DNA from: Scilla litardierei
Taxonomy: Eukaryota > Streptophyta > Magnoliopsida > Asparagales > Asparagaceae
Assembly (NCBI GenBank): GCA_030789695.1
Contig: CM061134.1
Span: forward strand, 60,953,334-61,017,333
Direction: 5' to 3'
DNA length: 64,000 nucleotides
Each line of letters begins with the position of its first letter. Position 1 is the stretch's first letter. The position numbers were made by a program, and so were the translations under genes. The notes under the pieces were generated by a model that saw only the letters and a program-made list of their open reading frames with translations, searched no databases and was not told the DNA's origin. Positions 1-11,812 of this stretch are shown here, piece after piece.

Positions 1-656
1 ATACGATTACTTTATGACAATCATACTAGTCAATTGATATGCAATAATTCATAAATATGAATAAAACATCTTCATGCTTCGTGATGATCAAAAGTTAAGG
101 TCATAGAGAGAAGTAATCATGAAATTCAACCATTCAAACCAACTACCCAAATTTGTATGTACTTTAACAAGGATTGCATTTTCCCACCTCATGAGACATG
201 AGTTCAAGATACCAACACCCATACATAGCCTAGAAGGACTCTTAGACGAGGGGTGGCATTGCTTGATGGACATAACACCGACACTAAAAGATATAAATCT
301 ATAGCATAAGTCGGATGCCCATGGGTCATATCATAACCATGGACCATATACATTTTTCATACGAAGCTCGTTTCTTTTTATTTTCATAAGATTATTCTTT
401 TTCTTTTCAACATATTTTTTATTTTTCATGAGCTTTATTTTTCATCCAAGGCATGACACTATATATCACATCAAATAACATACTTTACATATTTAATACA
501 CCTTCACACACTTTCCAATATTCATGAAAATGACACCATAAAACAATAACAATTGATAACGTGAAAGTGTAAGGTGAAGATGTACACTACAGACGGAGTT
601 ACAACAAAAATCTCCAAGCTCGGCCTCAAGGCCGGAGGTACATCGATGCCCCCAAA
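1..656. other. AT-rich non-coding stretch, left edge
   Basis: No gene is supported here. The sequence is AT-rich, and the two opposed 61-codon frames around 88-304 overlap each other and resemble nothing I know. It lies just beyond the stop codon (657-659, - strand) of the Transposase_28-type gene. In a Tat-like element oriented on the + strand it would be the spacer between pol and the antisense gene, so it probably still belongs to that retrotransposon. Confidence 0.5.
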
Positions 657-2740
657 CTACGGTGCTTTGACTCGGTCGCCACCGTATTGGTCCCGCCTTT
701 TCGAAGCTTGAGCTTCCGCCTGGTCGCCACTTGCTGGAGTCTCTAACCCTTTGACGTCGGCAGCAGGGGAATCCTCCCCTTCGTCGTCGGAGGCCGTCGA
801 AAAAAGCGAGAAGTCAATCTCTAGGTTAGGGTAGAGCTTCCCCAACCTCGCCATGGCCCTCTCGAAGCCGGCCTCCAAACCCTCATTGAGACCCTCGGCC
901 CTCATGGCCGTTAGGATGGGGAAGAACTCCTGGACCTGGTACTGGCAGACGACCTCAACCCTGACCTTGTCTAGGTCGACCTTTGCCAGCTCAGTGACCC
1001 ACTGCTTAAGATCAGTGGTCTTCTTCGTGGCTGCCTCCCTCTCCAAGGCTAGGATGTTCTTGGTGGTGACCCTCTGGGCCTCCTCATCATTGGCCATCCC
1101 CTCCAGCTCTACAACGACCTTAGCTAGGCGAATTGATCCTTCTGGGTCGCATAGTACCCCCGAACCTCCTCCAACTTGTCACTGGCGGTCTTCAGCTTCG
1201 CCTTGGTCTCCTTGAGCTCGGTCACCTTTCTCGCCAGGGCAGCCTCAGCCTTGCCCATCGCTGACGTGTGTGACTGGAGGGACACCAGTGCGACGATCAC
1301 CTATAGAAAGAACCAAAGTCGTAAGCACAACTCAAAAGAAGGAAGACCGACAAGATGAATAGAGGGGGCGACGAACCTGCATATTGTACCAGACGACCGT
1401 ACCTCAGAGGTGTTCAGCATCCACATTGACCAGGGACTCTCGGTCACCCGGTAGAGTGCTGTTCTCTTCCAGACAGGCCGCTACCCCAGCCTCATCGAAA
1501 ATGGACTTATGGGTGCCCACCGGGTAGTACGGCACAATGATCTTCTCCGGTGAAAGGGCGAGGACATCCTCCTTCGTCGACTTGAAGGTAGCGATTGACG
1601 CCTCACATCTCGGGTGGCACGACTTCCCCAGCCCGGACGACAGACACCCGAATGGTCAGCGCGCGACTGAAGCCCGGCCTGTCCTGGCCGACCCAACCAA
1701 AGGTTTTGGAGGGGAGGCCAAACTGATGGGGATGGCAACAATGGCGCCGATCGAAGGGCCCTGGGACACGGTGGCCGTGAGGTCAGTCACAGCCTCGACC
1801 GGGTCGAGGTTGATGAGTCTGCCTGACGATGCCTCGCTTGTGCAGGAAGTGTAAGCGGCTTCTGCTGGCTCCTTCCTCGGCTTCTTACTCTGCTCCTATT
1901 TCTCGGTCCGAGCAGTGGCCGCCTCCTCCTGACTCTGCTTCTGCCTGACTTGCATCGCGCTCTTGGGTAGTGCTGCTTGCCTTTGCCCTTAGTTGTCGGC
2001 ACCTTGGATGACGCATCCCTCGCCATCTTCATGATCTCCTCCATTGAAAGACGCATGGTCGCACATGCAAAAAGAAGACAGATCAGTTTGAGCATATCAG
2101 AAGTTGATCACTAAGCTCGAAGTACCTTCGATCCAGACGTGCTGGGCGACCTGCTCGTCCGTGATCAGGTCCTTCAAGACCCTGCTCTCCCTGGGGATCT
2201 CCTCCAGGATCCTAGCGTTCTCCAAGTCGCTCCCCTCGAGGACCACTTTGGCGTTCACTGAGGGATTCAGAGTCCCCCCAGTTCGACCTCAGAGCCAAGT
2301 CCACTGGCGTCGAGACGAAGATGAACATCTTCTTCCAGTCCCTCACTTTGCATGGTAGCTCGAGGACGAGAGGCCAACCCCTCCTCACGCAGACATAGTA
2401 GTACACACCCTTCCTCTTCACCTCATAAAAATAATGGAAGAGCGGCAGCATCGGAGTTATGTAGCTGGCAGAGTAGAGAATGAGAAAGTCGACAATCAAG
2501 CTGATGGAGTTCGACATCAATTGAAAGAGGGGGAGTTCGAGGAAGTGAAGGACGAGAATGAGGAAGTGATGGAGCAGGAAGCGGATCCCCAAGGCGATGG
2601 TCAGGTAGTATACGCCGACCTCGTTATCCCTTGCGAAGCAAACCTACTCGTTGAGTTCGGGGAGGCGAACTGTGTTGGGCGGCCGGATGAACTTAGAGCG
2701 AATTTCTGGGATGGCAGAGGGAAATAGTTGAGACATCTGG
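657..2740 (-). pseudogene. Transposase_28-type antisense ORF, 3' part (broken)
   Basis: I recognise the plant 'putative gypsy type transposon' (Transposase_28) family, an additional ORF of unknown function carried by some Tat-lineage gypsy elements. Reading down from 2740, the conserved block begins SAIPEIRSKFIRPPNTVRLP, is cut by a TAG at 2644-2646, and continues with a membrane-like stretch and the motifs FYEVKRKGVYYYV and GWPLVLELP. Frame changes follow near 2270 and 2100. The C-terminal part (about 1300 down to 657) is coiled-coil-like, with LEEVRGYYATQKDQFA. The 5' part lies at 13556-13835 beyond copia A, and the reading frame continues across the insertion point when one copy of the duplicated TCTGG is discounted. 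Several stops and shifts make this a dead copy. Confidence 0.8.
1301..1376 (-). other. Predicted intron in the Transposase_28-type gene
   Basis: On the - strand the coding sequence ends ATGCAG and is followed by GTTCGT (donor at 1375-1376). After 76 bp it resumes behind TTTCTATAG (acceptor at 1301-1302). Skipping these 76 bases joins two parts of the same family-like protein in frame, ending ..WYNMQ and starting VIVALVSL... A second possible intron lies near 2105-2060 (donor GAAG/GTACTT), but its acceptor reads GCAT instead of GCAG and looks mutated. Confidence 0.6.
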
Positions 2741-4479
2741 TGTAATGCCCTACGAAGCTACTGTACACGTACTAGAGGGGGGTGAATAGTACTTTAAAAT
2801 AATTAAGAGGAAAATTCCTAATTATCTTGCAAACTCTAACCAACATTCGGAAATGCGGAAATGTAAATGTATGACAACAAATAAGAACAATCGCAAACAA
2901 ACGATATTACTGGGTTCGGATCCACCCAAGTCTCCCCGACTTGTTCCCGGTGATCCTACGTCCCAAACACCCGGATCTCATCCGGATACTAGAGTTAGAA
3001 ACCACTAACCCTAGATTTGAACTATGAAATTCTTGTAGATAAACCTCTACAAGACCAAATCATACACAATATAATTGTGACTCCCACAACCCAGGATCAC
3101 AAACACACTCTCACAACCGAGAGTAAAACTTACAATATGAAAGTAAATGAAATAGAAATTCTTACCGACAAAATCCTATGCCTTGAGTAAAACTACGATT
3201 TAGGGCAAAACGGATTTTGGGGAAGAAGAAGAGGCACCAAACCCTAGCTCCAAGATGTAGATCAGCGGTGGAGAGCTATGAGGTTGTTGGTGACCAATGA
3301 TCAAGCACTTGGCTTGGAAGGCTCACAATCAATGAATCTCTCTTTTGAAATAAGAGTGAGGGAGAGACTCTTGAATGGAATGAAAGAGCTTTGAATGAGA
3401 TTTAATGCTTTCTCTTTGATCTCTAAAGTTCACTTAATATCAGCCTTTTGTGCAATGAATGCAGCACTCCAAGTATATATAGGATAGAGGAAAGAGAGAG
3501 TGAAAATCGTGGCATTAAATGCTCCAACGGCTCTATTCTGAACCAAACTAGTCGGTCAAAGAAGGTTGACTGACCGACTAGTTCATCAACTAGTCGGTCG
3601 GTCAAACAGCATGAACCGACTAATGGTAGAACAGCCAAAAGAATAAGTTCAGACTGACGGGAACTAGTCGGTCAAAGAAGAGTTGCTGACCGACTAGTTT
3701 CACAACTAGTCGATCGGTAACTCAACTGAGACCGACTAAGAGATAAAACTGAAAGTCTGAACACAAATTGATTTAGTCGGTCCAATAACAAATGTTGACC
3801 GACTAGTTCATCAACTAGTCGGTTGACAAACATTCTTTGACCGACGAACGATAAACAGTAAGTAGGCATGTACAGTAGAAGCTCAACTAGTCGGTCCAAG
3901 AAGAAACACTGACCGACTAGTTCACAAACTAGTCAGTCGGTGAACCTTCTTTGACCGACTAACTGTAAACAGTAAGTGAGCTATGAATTGAGAAGGCAAA
4001 CTAGTCGGTCCAAGAAGCTTTACCGACCGACTAGATCACCATCTAGTCGGTTGGTTCTTCTTCTTGAACCAACTAACATGCACCAGAAGTCGCGAATCGA
4101 AGCGCGAAGCTTTGGGAAAGTTCGTATGGACTTCTACTAAGATCCTAGTTCTAAGATATGAGCGTTATGAAGATTTAAACTGTAAGACCTACTCAAGGCT
4201 TAACATTCTACGAAACAAGCTAGAAGACTATAAAATAAACTTGACGATACCGTCTTCAAAAGCTTCAATCGAATCTTCATGACTTCAATCAACGTCCTTG
4301 AGCTTCAACGAAGCTTCAAACATACGATCACGTGCTTTGAGAAGTCTTGAGACGTCGCTTTAGATGTTCATATGAATTTGGCGACGATCTCCATAACTGC
4401 GCTCACAAAGAGTTAGTTCACGATATATTTATGTTTGTTCATCATCCAAAACCAAATCCGGGGAGTCCAATACTCAACA
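2741..4479 (-). repeat. 3' LTR of copia A
   Basis: This 1739-bp LTR (TG...CA) is repeated at 11813-13555. A TATA-like CTATATATACTT lies at 3473-3482 on the - strand, which is the expected U3/R position. Upstream of it in transcription sense (3546-4078) lies a dense array of the motif ACTAGTCGGTC and its inverse GACCGACTAGT. The inner end at 4479 is followed directly by the PPT. Confidence 0.95.
3546..4078. repeat. U3 palindromic array ACTAGTCGGTC / GACCGACTAGT
   Basis: About a dozen copies of CTAGTCGG and its reverse complement CCGACTAG occur as closely spaced inverted pairs, for example GACCGACTAGT-tcatca-ACTAGTCGGTCGGT. Pairs are separated by about 60-100 bp of less conserved DNA. The same array occurs in the other copia A LTR (12624-13151), in the copia B LTRs, and inside copia A and B just 3' of pol. 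Palindromic U3 repeats are known in Sireviruses. A protein-binding or enhancer role is my inference. Confidence 0.85.
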
Positions 4480-4481
4480 TT

Positions 4482-4493
4482 CTCCCCCTTTTT
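4482..4493 (-). other. Polypurine tract of copia A
   Basis: On the - strand this reads AAAAAGGGGGAG and abuts the 3' LTR, as expected for the plus-strand primer of reverse transcription. Additional PPT-like GGGGGAG copies follow internally at 4554-4560, 4684-4690 and 4766-4772. Confidence 0.85.
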
Positions 4494-4499
4494 GGTGAT

Positions 4500-5399
4500 G
4501 ACAAACCAACATAAATAATAATAAAAAATAATGATTCAAATGAAATTTACTTACTCCCCCTGCATTGATGACATGTTAATTCCATATTCAATAATATTCA
4601 TAAGCATCAAGCAGACGAGTAAAGTATAAAATGTGAATCCAATTATCGAAATTTAGGATTTGAAATCCATTTTTATATCTTAACTCCCCCTGAATCTAAC
4701 ATATCAAATTAGATTCTTGGAAAATGCTTTAAATTATCATTTAGCTCATCGTCATTATTATATCTCTCCCCCTTTGGCATTAGCAAAAAGAGCGGGAGGA
4801 GATTAACGACAACAACAATGGCTTCAAATAAATGCACGGGAGTCATAGAATACGACCACGGTCCAAATGACACCAAATTAAAATACGAATTAAATCAGAG
4901 CGTGTCAATGAGACCAAAGTCGAAAATCGAAAAATAAAATCATCAAAACTCAAATCAATTTTACGGATTGAGTTATGGAATATACTCTCCAATATCAACA
5001 TTCTTGGTTAATTAAGTGCATGGAAAACAATTCTATGTTTCCATAGAAGAAATTTCTATTTAACCAATTTACTATCATCGAGCGACGAAATCAAACATCA
5101 GAGACATATAATAGAATATAATGTGCACAAAAGAATAAATGTCAACATTGATGTGTATATATATATATATGAAACATGAGTACATCAAAAGTATACATCG
5201 CCGACATACATAAACGATCCTCAGATCAAAGCACAAAATACAACATCACTAAATCACAACATATATCAGAGTATCACAAAACATACAAAAATCTCAAAAC
5301 ATCATATGAGATACATCAAGATACATCCAAAAATATCAAAACCTCATAACCACCCACACTATCCTACCCAACTCTCTCACACAAGATCTATCATCGAAA
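4500..5399 (-). other. Non-coding 3' region of copia A
   Basis: This AT-rich spacer lies between the 3' LTR and the extra-ORF remnant. It contains the extra PPT-like copies, an AT dinucleotide run near 5156-5170 and no supported reading frame. The equivalent spacer in copia B (25934-26836) is clearly related in sequence. Confidence 0.7.
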
Positions 5400-5594
5400 G
5401 TGCACTAGGAGAGTCCTCCAAAGAAGCTCAGGAGTCCTCTTACGCTTAAGAGGAGGCGAAGACGAAGAAGGTTGGGTGGTCTTCGATCGGCGTTTGGGTG
5501 GGGTTCGTTTGGGTTACGGGGGGTCTGACGGAGGTGAATCGACGGTCATGGGCGATGGACCAGAGGGATCGATCGGAATTCTTGTCTTCGCCAT
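5400..5594 (-). pseudogene. Remnant of extra ORF downstream of pol in copia A
   Basis: Starting at ATG 5592-5594 the frame begins MAKTRIPIDPSGPSPMTV, followed by a Pro/Ser/Lys/Arg-rich stretch. This is nearly the same start as the large extra ORF of copia B (28332). Soon after, the sequence jumps to the 3' end of that ORF: the shared end block (gagagtcctccaa..gctcaggag) lies directly against the N-terminal region. About 1.3 kb of the gene, including the whole Transposase_32-type domain, is missing, and a TAA interrupts the short stretch that remains. Confidence 0.75.
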
Positions 5595-5865
5595 AAGCGC
5601 GACGAGACAAGGCAAACAAATGATAAATCTAAAACCCTAGAAACCCTAGCCGAAACCCTAGCAATGAACCCTAACCCTAAGCGCTGAAATCGATTGAAAA
5701 GAGGACCTAGATGGAAACCCTAGCAGTTGAGAGTTGGTTAGAAGTTACCCTAGGTTGGATCGACGGCATACTAAGCAGAGATGGCCGGAAAAGTGATCGA
5801 AAACGACGAAGGGAGAGGGGGAAGTCGAGCGGGCTCGGGGGGTTTTTGGCTGAGAGTGAAGAGAT

Positions 5866-6141
5866 GAACCGACTAGATCGAAGATAAGTCGGTTAGAATG
5901 AGTATAAGTCGATCGGAAGTCGAAAAGACGCAACTGTCCCCGATGCAATTAGTCGGTCACAGTTCAAGCACTGACCGACTAGATGATGATCTAGTCGGTC
6001 GGTCAGTGAGCTTGAACTGACTAGTTGTAAACAGTAACAGAAGCCAAAAATCTGACAAGAATTAGTCGGTCTAAGCTCATTCACTGACCGACTAGATCTG
6101 AATCTAGTCGGTCGGCCAATGAACTTGGACCGACTAAGAGA
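5866..6141. repeat. Internal copy of the U3 palindromic array in copia A
   Basis: CTAGTCGG / CCGACTAG inverted pairs, the same motif as in the U3 of this element, occur between the 3' end of pol (about 6404) and the start of the extra-ORF remnant (5594). In transcription sense the array ends about 270 bp upstream of that ATG. The sequence between motifs differs from the LTR copy, so this is not an LTR fragment from simple truncation. It may be a promoter or enhancer for the extra ORF; that role is inferred. Confidence 0.75.
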
Positions 6142-6403
6142 GTCCAAAAATTTGAAAATTGAAAAATTTGATTTCTCTCATAATCGCACTTCGACGAAAC
6201 ATCGTAAACCTCTCATTAAACATTATACTACCCCATTAAACATCGAAAATCTGAAATTTGACGTTTAAGAACAAATCGAGCCTAAATTCCGAAAATTCAA
6301 CGAAAAATCCAGAAAATTCCAATACATCAAGCCTGAAAAAATATAACGAAATTGAATAGCATGCAAGTTTATTGAAAACATATGAATCCTAAATCTCGGA
6401 TTC

Positions 6404-9400
6404 ACCCATAATCCCCAATTCTCAACGTAACCGCACAAAGGAGTCTTCCTTTAGGGGTTTCGTGAAAATATCGACGATTTGCTTCTGGGTTTCAACGTAC
6501 ACTAATATGATGTCCTTTTTAGCAACATGATCATCTAAGAAATGGTGACGGACATATATGTGTTTAGAACGGAAATGGTGTACCGGATTCTTAGAGAGAC
6601 ATATTGCACTTTGGTTGTCCACCATAATAGGGCAAGTATCACAGTTTATACCAAAGTCTTTAAGTGTGTGTCTCATCCAAAGAACCTGAGCACATGCGGC
6701 ACCGGCGGCAATATATTCCGCCTCGGTGGTTGAAAGTGATACGGAATTCTGCTTCTTGGAAAACCAAGAGACAATAGAATTTCCTATAAAATGGCAAGTG
6801 CCACTAGTACTTTCCCTTTCGGATTTACATTAATCTGCGTCACAATATGAGATTAACTCATATGTGCTAGATTTTGGATAAAGTAATCCAAAATCAAGTG
6901 TGTAACTTAAATAACAGAAAATACGTTTTACCGCTACTAAGTGTGACTCCTTAGGTTGAGACTGATAACGAGCACATACACATACGACAAACATAATATC
7001 GGGCCTACTTGCGGTAAGATATAGTAAACTACCTATCATACCTCGATATAGACGAATGTCTACATCTTTACCGCCCGTATCCTTATCAAGATGCGTAGTC
7101 GTGCTCATTGGAGTCTTCTTCCCGGAGGCATTCTCCATTCCAAATCGCTTAAGCAACTCCACCGTATACTTTGTTTTGTGGATGAAGATTGCATCGTTCA
7201 TTTGGCGAATTTGGAGACCTAAGAAATACTTGAGCTCACCCATGTAGCTCATCTCAAATTGATCCTTCATCACATTAGAAAACTCTTCGCAAAGAGCAAA
7301 GTTAGTAGCACCGAAAATTATATCATCAACATAAATTTGAACTAAAATTATATCATTATTCGAATACTTAACAAATAATGTGGAATCAACTTCTCCCTTT
7401 TTAAAACCCAAATCCAAAAGAAAATTCTTTAAACGATCATACCAAGCTCGAGGAGCTTGTCTCAAACCGTGAAGTGCTTTCTTAAGTTTGAAAACGTGAT
7501 TTGGAATTTTTCATTAATAAAACCCGGAGGTTGAGAAACGTAAACTTCCTCAACAACATCTCTGTTTAAAAACGAACTTTTAACATCCATTTGAAATAAT
7601 TTAAAATCCTTATGGCATGCAAAAGACAATAATAATCTAATTGATTCTAGTCTAGCTACCGGAGCAAAGGATTCTTCGAAATCGATACCTTCCTCTTGGC
7701 GGTAGCCTTGAGCAACCAACCGAGCTTTGTTCCGGACGACGATTTGGTTTTCGTCGGTCTTGTTTTTGAAAATCCACTTTGTCCCTATGACGGTGTGGTT
7801 CTTCGATGGCAATGGAACAAGCTCCCAAACTTTATTCCTCTCGAATTGAATGAGTTCCTCCTCCATGGCAAGGATCCAAGTACTATCTTCGCATGCTTCG
7901 CTAATATTCTTTGGCTCTATCGAGGAGGCAAAGGCACAATGAGCGAAGTAGTTGACTTGAGATCTCGTCTTGACACTATCAAGGATATTGCCAATGACTT
8001 GCTCATGAGGATGGTCATGAACGGTATGAAGTCGTTTGGGAATTCCCTGATCACTAGGAACATTCTCAAAAGATTCATTAGTCGGGTTAGTCTCAATAGA
8101 ATCAATAGAATTAGAATTAGAATTACCAATAGAATCACATAAGAAATCCATGGAGTCATCATCATTAGTAATTCTAGTTGGGACAAAGCCTTCATTAAAT
8201 GAGACATGAAGTGATTCCTCGATCGTTGAGGTTCGTTTGTTGTATATCCGGTAGGCTTTGCTACGGGAGGAATATCCAACAAATATCCCCTCATCGGATC
8301 TCGGATCAAATTTGTCCAAACTACCATACGTGTTTTTAATAAAACATTTTATGCCGAAAACACGAAAATGTTTAACTTGAGGCAACCTACCAAACAACAA
8401 TTCATAACAATTTTGTTTAGTGCCGGGCCTCAAAAGTATTCTATTAAACACATAGCAAGCGGTATGTACCGCTTCCGCCCAAAATTGATGGCCAAGTTGG
8501 CTATCATCAAGCATCGTGCGAGCACATTCCACTAGCATCCTATTCTTTCTCTCAACAACACCATTTTGAGGAGGTGCGCGAGGGAATGAAAATGTGTGTA
8601 TAATACCAACTTCATCACAAAATGTTGAGAAAGACTCATTCTCAAATTCCCCTCCATGATCACTACGAATAGTGACAATGGTGGTTCTGATGAGATTTTG
8701 TACTTTCTTAACAAAAATTGTGAAGTTTTCAAAAGCTTCATTTTTATTACACAAGGAAATTACCCAAGTAAATCTAGAAAAGTCATCAACGATGACAAGT
8801 CCATATCTAGCATTACCTAATGAAGCAACTCTAGTTGGCCCAAATAAATCTAGATGTAATAGCTCTAGAGGCCGCTTAGATGAAATGCTTTTCTTAGGTT
8901 TAAATGAAGATTTTGGAAGCTTGCCTCGTTGACACGAGTCACAAAAGCTTTTCTTTTGAAAGACAAGCTTAGGGAAGCCTCTAATAGAATTTAACTTGGA
9001 AAGCTTAAAAAGTGTTCTAAAGTTCACATGACCAAAACGTCGATGCCATAAGTGTTGTTCACTTGTGTTGGTAATGAGACATTATTCATGTGATCTTGGA
9101 AGATCTAGGATATATATATCCTTATGGCGTGTGACGGAAAACAATACATCATTAGTAGTTTTATTCAAAATATGGCACATTCCTTTCGCAAAGCTAACTT
9201 TGTAACCTTTGTCACAAAGTTGGCTTATTGAAATAAGATTGTGGTTTAATCCTTTAACAAGGTAAACATCACATATAAGTGGTTTAGAAGGATTACCCAC
9301 TTTGCCAACACCTATGATGGTTCCGCTCTCGTTGCCTCCAAAGACGACGCGGTTTCCATTTGCAATGGGCACCACTCCGGAGAGCAATTGAGCGTCACCC

Positions 9401-9470
9401 GTCATGTGTTTTGAACACCCGCTATCGAGTATCCAATTATTCTTGGAGCCAAATTTAGATTTGTTACTCC
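6404..9470 (-). pseudogene. pol: copia A pol: protease, integrase, RT, RNase H (broken)
   Basis: The pepsin-like protease motif DSG is at 9418-9426 (ILDSGCSKHMTG). A TAA at 9082-9084 interrupts the frame where copia B reads Gln. The integrase has its zinc finger ([13 protein letters not shown]), then [14 protein letters not shown] and NGVVERKN, the D,D,E core. The RT palm carries [10 protein letters not shown] and, after a frameshift near 7500, [11 protein letters not shown] at about 7319-7336. RNase H starts at SYCDAD and is cut at about 6830, where a 6-bp deletion relative to copia B creates a stop. STTEAEY-like and NPVHH motifs follow, and a CGA-to-TGA change at the C-terminus removes the last residues. 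The enzymes would have made and inserted cDNA, but this copy cannot. Confidence 0.93.
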
Positions 9471-9485
9471 ATTTCTTTCTCTTGA

Positions 9486-10589
9486 TTACTTATAGATATA
9501 AAATATCGTATCATGGTATCCAAGGTCATTGGGTCCAAAAGATTTGACCTTTGGAAGCCAAGTCCAATTGGACTTAGACTTCCCCACATAGTTATCACTA
9601 TGCACAACATTCATAAAATACGAGTTCATATAAACTTGTTTTTCTTTCATGCTTGTGTTCTTTGGGCTCCAAATAGTGAAAATTTTGGGAGCCTTAATCC
9701 TATTGGGAGCATGCATGCGTTGTTGATTTCTACGTGATGCATGTCGTGGATAGGCATAAGGAACATGATGAAATGGTGCATGATGATATTTATTCATATG
9801 ATGATGTGGGTGAACATATGCATGTGGAGGAACACGTGCGTGAGGGTGTCTCACATGGTGTGCACGTGCCCGTGGATGTGGTGCATAAAAATCATCATAT
9901 GTGTGAGCATGTGGAGTAGGACGTGTGTTCCTACGTGACATGGTATTGGTGTACATATAAGCATGACCCTTCTTTGGAGGTCCACCCAAAGTGAGTTTCT
10001 TTCCAAAAGAGGGTGTGTACGAGGTGGAAGCACCATTGGTAGTTGAACTACCAATAGAGTGTTTGCTACCACTCGTTGAAGCATCGGAAGTTGGCCTAAC
10101 AAAGGTAGTGGCCGACTTGGATGAATTTCCCAACTTATACCCCAAGCCAATGTGGTGATTGGCCGGAGGTAAGTCATTTAGGATATTATCCAAATGGCCC
10201 TTACCCTTATTGAATTCATTGATTCGGCCTAATGTGCACTCATATTTCTTGGTGAGAGAACGCATAGAAGCATCCAAAGTGGATACTTGCGATGTGAGCA
10301 CATAAACACGAGATTTGAGATTCTCATTCTCAATACTCAAAGTCGAGTTTTGAGAAGTCAAATCCGCTATCTTATGTTCCTCCGAATCCTCAATGCTAAC
10401 ATGTTCAAGTTGAGACTTGAGATTTACAATTTCATTTTTCAACTCTTCAACAACGGTGGCGTTGTTGGTGATGGTAGTTTTAGACGAGGTTTGGATGCTA
10501 GCTAAATCATCTTTTACCTTAGTATACCTATTTACTAATTTAGTATATTTAGACCATATTTGCTCATTAGCATGTCTAAGTTCATCCAT
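9486..10589 (-). pseudogene. copia A Gag-Pol linker: coiled coil and His-rich region
   Basis: The first half (MDELRHANEQIWSKY...) is predicted coiled coil by its heptad-like Leu/Ile/Val spacing and ends with the FNKGKGHLDNIL motif. A Ser/Thr-rich linker follows, then a striking His/Tyr/Pro/Arg-rich segment (for example HPHHHMNKYHH) ending near FGPNDLGYHDT. The equivalent regions of copia B sit in one frame with gag. Here a frameshift near 10600 separates them from gag, and a stop near 9486 separates them from the protease. Confidence 0.75.
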
Positions 10590-10684
10590 TGTTACCTCAT
10601 CGTCTTCGTTGTCCTATCATCGGAAGAGGAGGATCCTTGATCATGCTCCTCTCTTGCCATGAAGCACATGTGTGCTTGCTCCAC

Positions 10685-11785
10685 TTACTCATCGTCCGAC
10701 TCTCCACTTGACGAATCCTCGGGGTCGGAGAATGTCCCGACAAGTCCCTTCTTGTACCCTTTCTTGTACTTCTTCGACTTGTCGAACTTCGGCGCCTTCC
10801 ACTTCTCCTTTTGCTTATTTTGAGGACACTCTGCTTTCATGTGTCCTGGCTTGTTGCATTTGAAACACAAAGGAGAGGATGCGTTAGTAGAACTAAACTT
10901 CGATTTGTTTTTGAAGTTACCTTTCCGGAAGAACCGGTTGAACTTCTTTGCCATGAGAGCCATGGACTCCAAGTCCAACTCGTCTTCCGAGTCTTCATCA
11001 TCGGTCGATGTAGATGTTGATGGAGCGGCCTTAAAAGTAATAGCCTTCTTCTTTGGCTCGTCTCGCTTCATGTAGGACTTCATCTTGTCCTGCAACTTAA
11101 GCTTGCTATCCTTGCGTACCTCGTACGACATTAAGGTACCCATTAGTTGCACAACCGTATAAGTTTTCATATCATTACCTTCCTCGATGGTGAAGGTACG
11201 TTTCTCCCAACAAGAAGGAAGTCCATCGATAATCTTCGAGACTTTCTCCTTTTGGGTGTAGGTCTTACCGAGAGCCTCCAACTCGTTTGTGATGTCGACG
11301 AAGCGAGCATAGTACTCCTTCATCTTCTCACCCTGTAGCATATGAAAGAGCTCGTAATCTTTATTAACTACTACGAGTTTAGAGTCTCTTACCCTACTCG
11401 TCCCTTCATGTAAGATGAGGAGGGAGTTCCATATTTGATATGCACTCTTACATGTGCATATCTTATTGAAGTCCTCGGGCTCCAAGGCACATTGCAATGC
11501 GTTCATTGCCTTGGCATTGCTTACCTCCGCGGCGACCTCCGCGGTAGTCCACTTCTTGAAATCTTCTTCGGCGGGCTCGACATACTCCTTCATCGTGGCC
11601 CTCCATAGTGAAGCACTCCGGAGGAAAGTTTCCATCCGACATTTCCAGTACCCGTAGTTGGTACCGTTGAAGAAAGGAGGCCTCGTTGAGGAGTGTCCTT
11701 CCATCACCGAAGACGCTCCTTCACGGTTCCTGAAGGTGTTGTAGTCGGAAGGTGGACGAACGCTTTTGTTGTCGTTGGCAGACAT
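10685..11785 (-). pseudogene. gag: copia A Gag (prematurely stopped)
   Basis: The start ATG 11783-11785 lies just 3' of the PBS. The protein (366 aa) has the copia UBN2/Retrotran_gag-type fold sequence (FNGTNYGYWKCRMETFL, YQIWNSL, YYARFVDITNELEALG) and a zinc knuckle CFKCNKPGHMKAEC at about residues 306-319, with basic flanks for nucleic-acid binding. It would form the virus-like particle. A TAA at 10685-10687 stops it where copia B reads on through Ser-Gln-Val-Glu. Confidence 0.9.
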
Positions 11786-11797
11786 AGCTAGGTACTT

Positions 11798-11810
11798 GGC
11801 TCTGATACCA
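11798..11810 (-). other. Primer binding site of copia A (tRNA-iMet)
   Basis: On the - strand this reads TGGTATCAGAGCC, complementary to the 3' end of plant initiator methionine tRNA, 2 bp inside the 5' LTR. This fixes the element's orientation. Confidence 0.92.
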
Positions 11811-11812
11811 AA

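Noticed and set aside
3546..4078. CRISPR-like array from regularly repeated ACTAGTCGGTC motifs
   Set aside because: Motifs are short, alternate in orientation, have uneven spacing and lie in retrotransposon U3 regions of a plant genome.
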